A stretch of DNA of 64,000 bases, taken from contig NZ_JACNMF010000001.1 of NCBI RefSeq assembly GCF_014270105.1, positions 923,560 to 987,559 of the forward strand. The letters are read 5' to 3'. Under the pieces are notes generated by a model, which saw only the letters and a program-made list of their open reading frames with translations, did no database searches and was not told where the DNA came from. The translations under genes were made by a program, and so were the position numbers. Positions 62,504 through 64,000 of this stretch are shown in pieces (within the stretch, counting starts at the first letter, position 1; each line of letters begins with the position of its first letter). The stretch comes from Hyunsoonleella aquatilis. GTDB lineage: Bacteria > Bacteroidota > Bacteroidia > Flavobacteriales > Flavobacteriaceae.

Positions 62504-63712
62504 TTATTTCGAATAAAATGCTTCAATATGTTTGTTTAATGTAATTAGGTTTTGCTCAAAAAGTTCTTCTTTTGTGCGCAACCATTTGATATAGGTAATC
62601 AATTGCTTGACGTCTTCGGTTTTTCTCCCTGCTTTTCCTGCTAACTTAACAATAAAATCGTCATCCAATTTGGAAGTGTCCAGATTAAAATCCGTTCTTA
62701 TTTTTTCTAAAAAGTAAGTAATCTTTTTGTGAATCAGGTTGTTGTAATCTTTCGTATCTATGTATAGATTGGAAATGGTCTTTACAAAAGCAACTGTAGT
62801 ATTCTGTAAGGGTTTGATAATCGGGATAATTCGCTGTCTGCGTTTCGCATTGAAAATCATAAATAGCAATGCGAAAATTAAGGCCGTGTACCATGCCCAT
62901 CGAAAGGACAGTTGCTCCAAAAACCAACTTAAATTCGATTTTTCTTCCACATCGCCGGAATATGCGCTTTGTAGTTTGATGTAGGAATCAAAATAGATGT
63001 CATCGTCCGGCAAATAGGACAGTACGTTTTCCACATATTCGTATCGGTTTTCTTTCAGAATGTTATAATTGGTAAAAGCCTTGGGTTCCGTATGCAATAG
63101 AATTTTTCCATCCCCAAAATCCATTTGAATGAAATTGATACGTTTTTTGTCCGTTTTGGAATAGCCCAAAACACTAGTATTGGAGCTATCAATCCTAGAG
63201 AAAAAATAATCGCCCTCGTTTCTGTCGATACTACTTTCTGTTAGGTTTTTATATTCAAAAGACAGGTTTGAAATACTATCATTTTTGGGGTTGTATTCAA
63301 AATCAATATCGATATCTAAAGTATCATGAAGTGCCTGGGCATAGTAATAATCCGAAATAAAAAGGGTGTTGCCCGCATCTACAAATTCCAAAAGTTTATC
63401 CACCGAAAAACCGGTTAAATAATCCGAGTTTCCTATAATTATAAAATTGCCCTTGGCTTCGTGGTCACCATAACCATATTCTGAATTTGCGGTGAGATAA
63501 CTTGAGGGTTGATGGTACACTGTTCTTATTTTCGAATCTTCAAAAAGAATGGACAATTCGTTATAAAGTACACTTACCCCATAGGGTTTGTTGCTTCGTT
63601 CGTTAAAAGATTCTTCCCAATCCACAGTTTTGGTGCGCTTGATGCCCAAACCGAAAATGGCCGTAAAAATTACAGCAACAACAACCAATATAATGGGAAT
63701 TGCTTTCTTCAT
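62504..63712 (-). CDS. DUF4350 domain protein
   Basis: The 402-residue protein has an N-terminal transmembrane anchor (residues 4-22). A periplasmic DUF4350-like region follows, with NKPYGVSVLYNELSILFED, GNTLFISDYYYAQALHD-type flavodoxin-like sequence and DFGDGKILLHTEPKAFTNY. A second transmembrane helix (about 265-290) and a cytoplasmic helical tail close it. The family accompanies MoxR and DUF58 genes. It directly follows the DUF4129 gene, with no spacing. Confidence 0.88.
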   Translation of the reverse strand: MKKAIPIILVVVAVIFTAIFGLGIKRTKTVDWEESFNERSNKPYGVSVLYNELSILFEDSKIRTVYHQPSSYLTANSEYGYGDHEAKGNFIIIGNSDYLTGFSVDKLLEFVDAGNTLFISDYYYAQALHDTLDIDIDFEYNPKNDSISNLSFEYKNLTESSIDRNEGDYFFSRIDSSNTSVLGYSKTDKKRINFIQMDFGDGKILLHTEPKAFTNYNILKENRYEYVENVLSYLPDDDIYFDSYIKLQSAYSGDVEEKSNLSWFLEQLSFRWAWYTALIFALLFMIFNAKRRQRIIPIIKPLQNTTVAFVKTISNLYIDTKDYNNLIHKKITYFLEKIRTDFNLDTSKLDDDFIVKLAGKAGRKTEDVKQLITYIKWLRTKEELFEQNLITLNKHIEAFYSK

Positions 63713-64000
63713 TTATCCAACTTCATTGATTAGTTTTGTGAAATTCTTCTTCGCCTTTTGGTATTGCGAATCGTCCAGACTGAATTTGCCATACCAGATA
63801 TAATTATAGAGATAGGAGGTATAGGCAAATGCTTGGCTAAATGGCTTTTCATGGAGCTCATTCAAATATTCCGAATTGGTTTTGTCGTCTTCAAATTTGA
63901 TGTGGTTTTTTATGCTGAGCATTTTTAGTACCAGTAGATAATAATAACGAATGGCTAATCGATAATCTTTGTTGGATTCAGCTTGATGGATAAGCGAATG
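63713..64000 (-). CDS. DUF4129 domain protein, partial (N-terminal part beyond the window)
   Basis: The frame is open to the right window edge, so 95 C-terminal residues are visible and the start lies outside. The visible part reads YRLAIRYYYLLVLKMLSIKN, then TNSEYLNEL and YNYIWYGKFSLDDSQYQKA, the core of the DUF4129 domain. The domain often lies in membrane proteins with a large periplasmic part. Its stop codon abuts the DUF4350 start, so this gene begins or continues the MoxR operon. The ATG at 63922 is internal and should not be taken as the start. Confidence 0.85.
   Translation of the reverse strand, partial: HSLIHQAESNKDYRLAIRYYYLLVLKMLSIKNHIKFEDDKTNSEYLNELHEKPFSQAFAYTSYLYNYIWYGKFSLDDSQYQKAKKNFTKLINEVG

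Noticed and set aside
63713-63922. A 69-residue protein starting at 63922
   Set aside because: The frame continues upstream to the window edge with DUF4129 sequence, so that ATG is internal.

Overview
The window looks like a chromosomal segment of a low-GC member of the Flavobacteriia (Bacteroidota), probably a marine or environmental Flavobacteriaceae. The evidence is the gliding-motility lipoprotein GldI, a type IX secretion C-terminal sorting domain, DUF5723, DUF5683, DUF4870, GIN-domain (DUF2807) and DUF6122 proteins, promoters of the TTG / TAnnTTTG type, and the small palindromic intergenic repeats typical of this group. No phage, plasmid, CRISPR array or ordinary transposase was seen. 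Most of the window is core genome. Coding density is high and operons often have 4-base ATGA overlaps.

Layout. 1-1200: an ECF sigma factor operon with a small membrane protein and a partial ferredoxin-like protein. 1.3-8.3 kb: a transglutaminase-like protein, RadC, a deacetylase-fold protein with degraded motifs, YjjG, and an outer-membrane operon (lipoprotein plus DUF5723 barrel). 8.3-14.5 kb, minus strand: RarA, CIA30, DUF192, Lgt, a cyclophilin-FKBP fusion, GldI and NrnA. 14.5-24.5 kb: Ndk, an NTF2-like protein, a cold-shock protein, DciA-like protein and RecF, then a plus-strand run of TPR protein, RibH, two small membrane proteins, MutL, two rhomboid proteases and an exo/endonuclease-fold protein. 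24.6-30.8 kb, minus strand: DUF6122, WbqC, signal peptidase I fused to an RDD domain, DapB, DUF5683, ParB and ParA. 30.9-39.5 kb: a large M16 peptidase, a minimal MscS channel, the two methylmalonyl-CoA mutase subunits with a lipoprotein gene between them, an FtsB/DivIC protein and uridine kinase. 39.7-45.4 kb: cytochrome c, a PQQ-type sugar dehydrogenase, a TonB receptor, a 2-hydroxyacid dehydrogenase and a lipoprotein. 45.5-47.0 kb: TrxB, then a truncated tRNA-Pro, a GIY-YIG nuclease gene and an intact tRNA-Pro. 47.0-53.7 kb: GIN-domain proteins, PspC and PadR, DUF4870, DUF4442 and AIM24 proteins, separated by repeat-rich gaps. 53.8-58.4 kb: a TPR/HTH regulator, a secreted beta-propeller protein and a small conserved protein. 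58.5-64.0 kb: OxyR and a MoxR/DUF58/DUF4350/DUF4129 operon that runs off the right edge.

The most unusual structure is at 46588-46970. A tRNA-Pro 5' portion (acceptor strand, D arm, anticodon-like arm) is followed by a compact GIY-YIG nuclease gene, and two bases after its stop codon begins a complete tRNA-Pro(GGG) with the same 28-base 5' end. This is what a small nuclease-borne element would leave if it inserted into a tRNA gene and supplied a replacement 5' part. Other points of note are the LepB-RDD fusion, the loss of endonuclease residues in MutL, and a coupled lipoprotein gene inside the methylmalonyl-CoA mutase operon.
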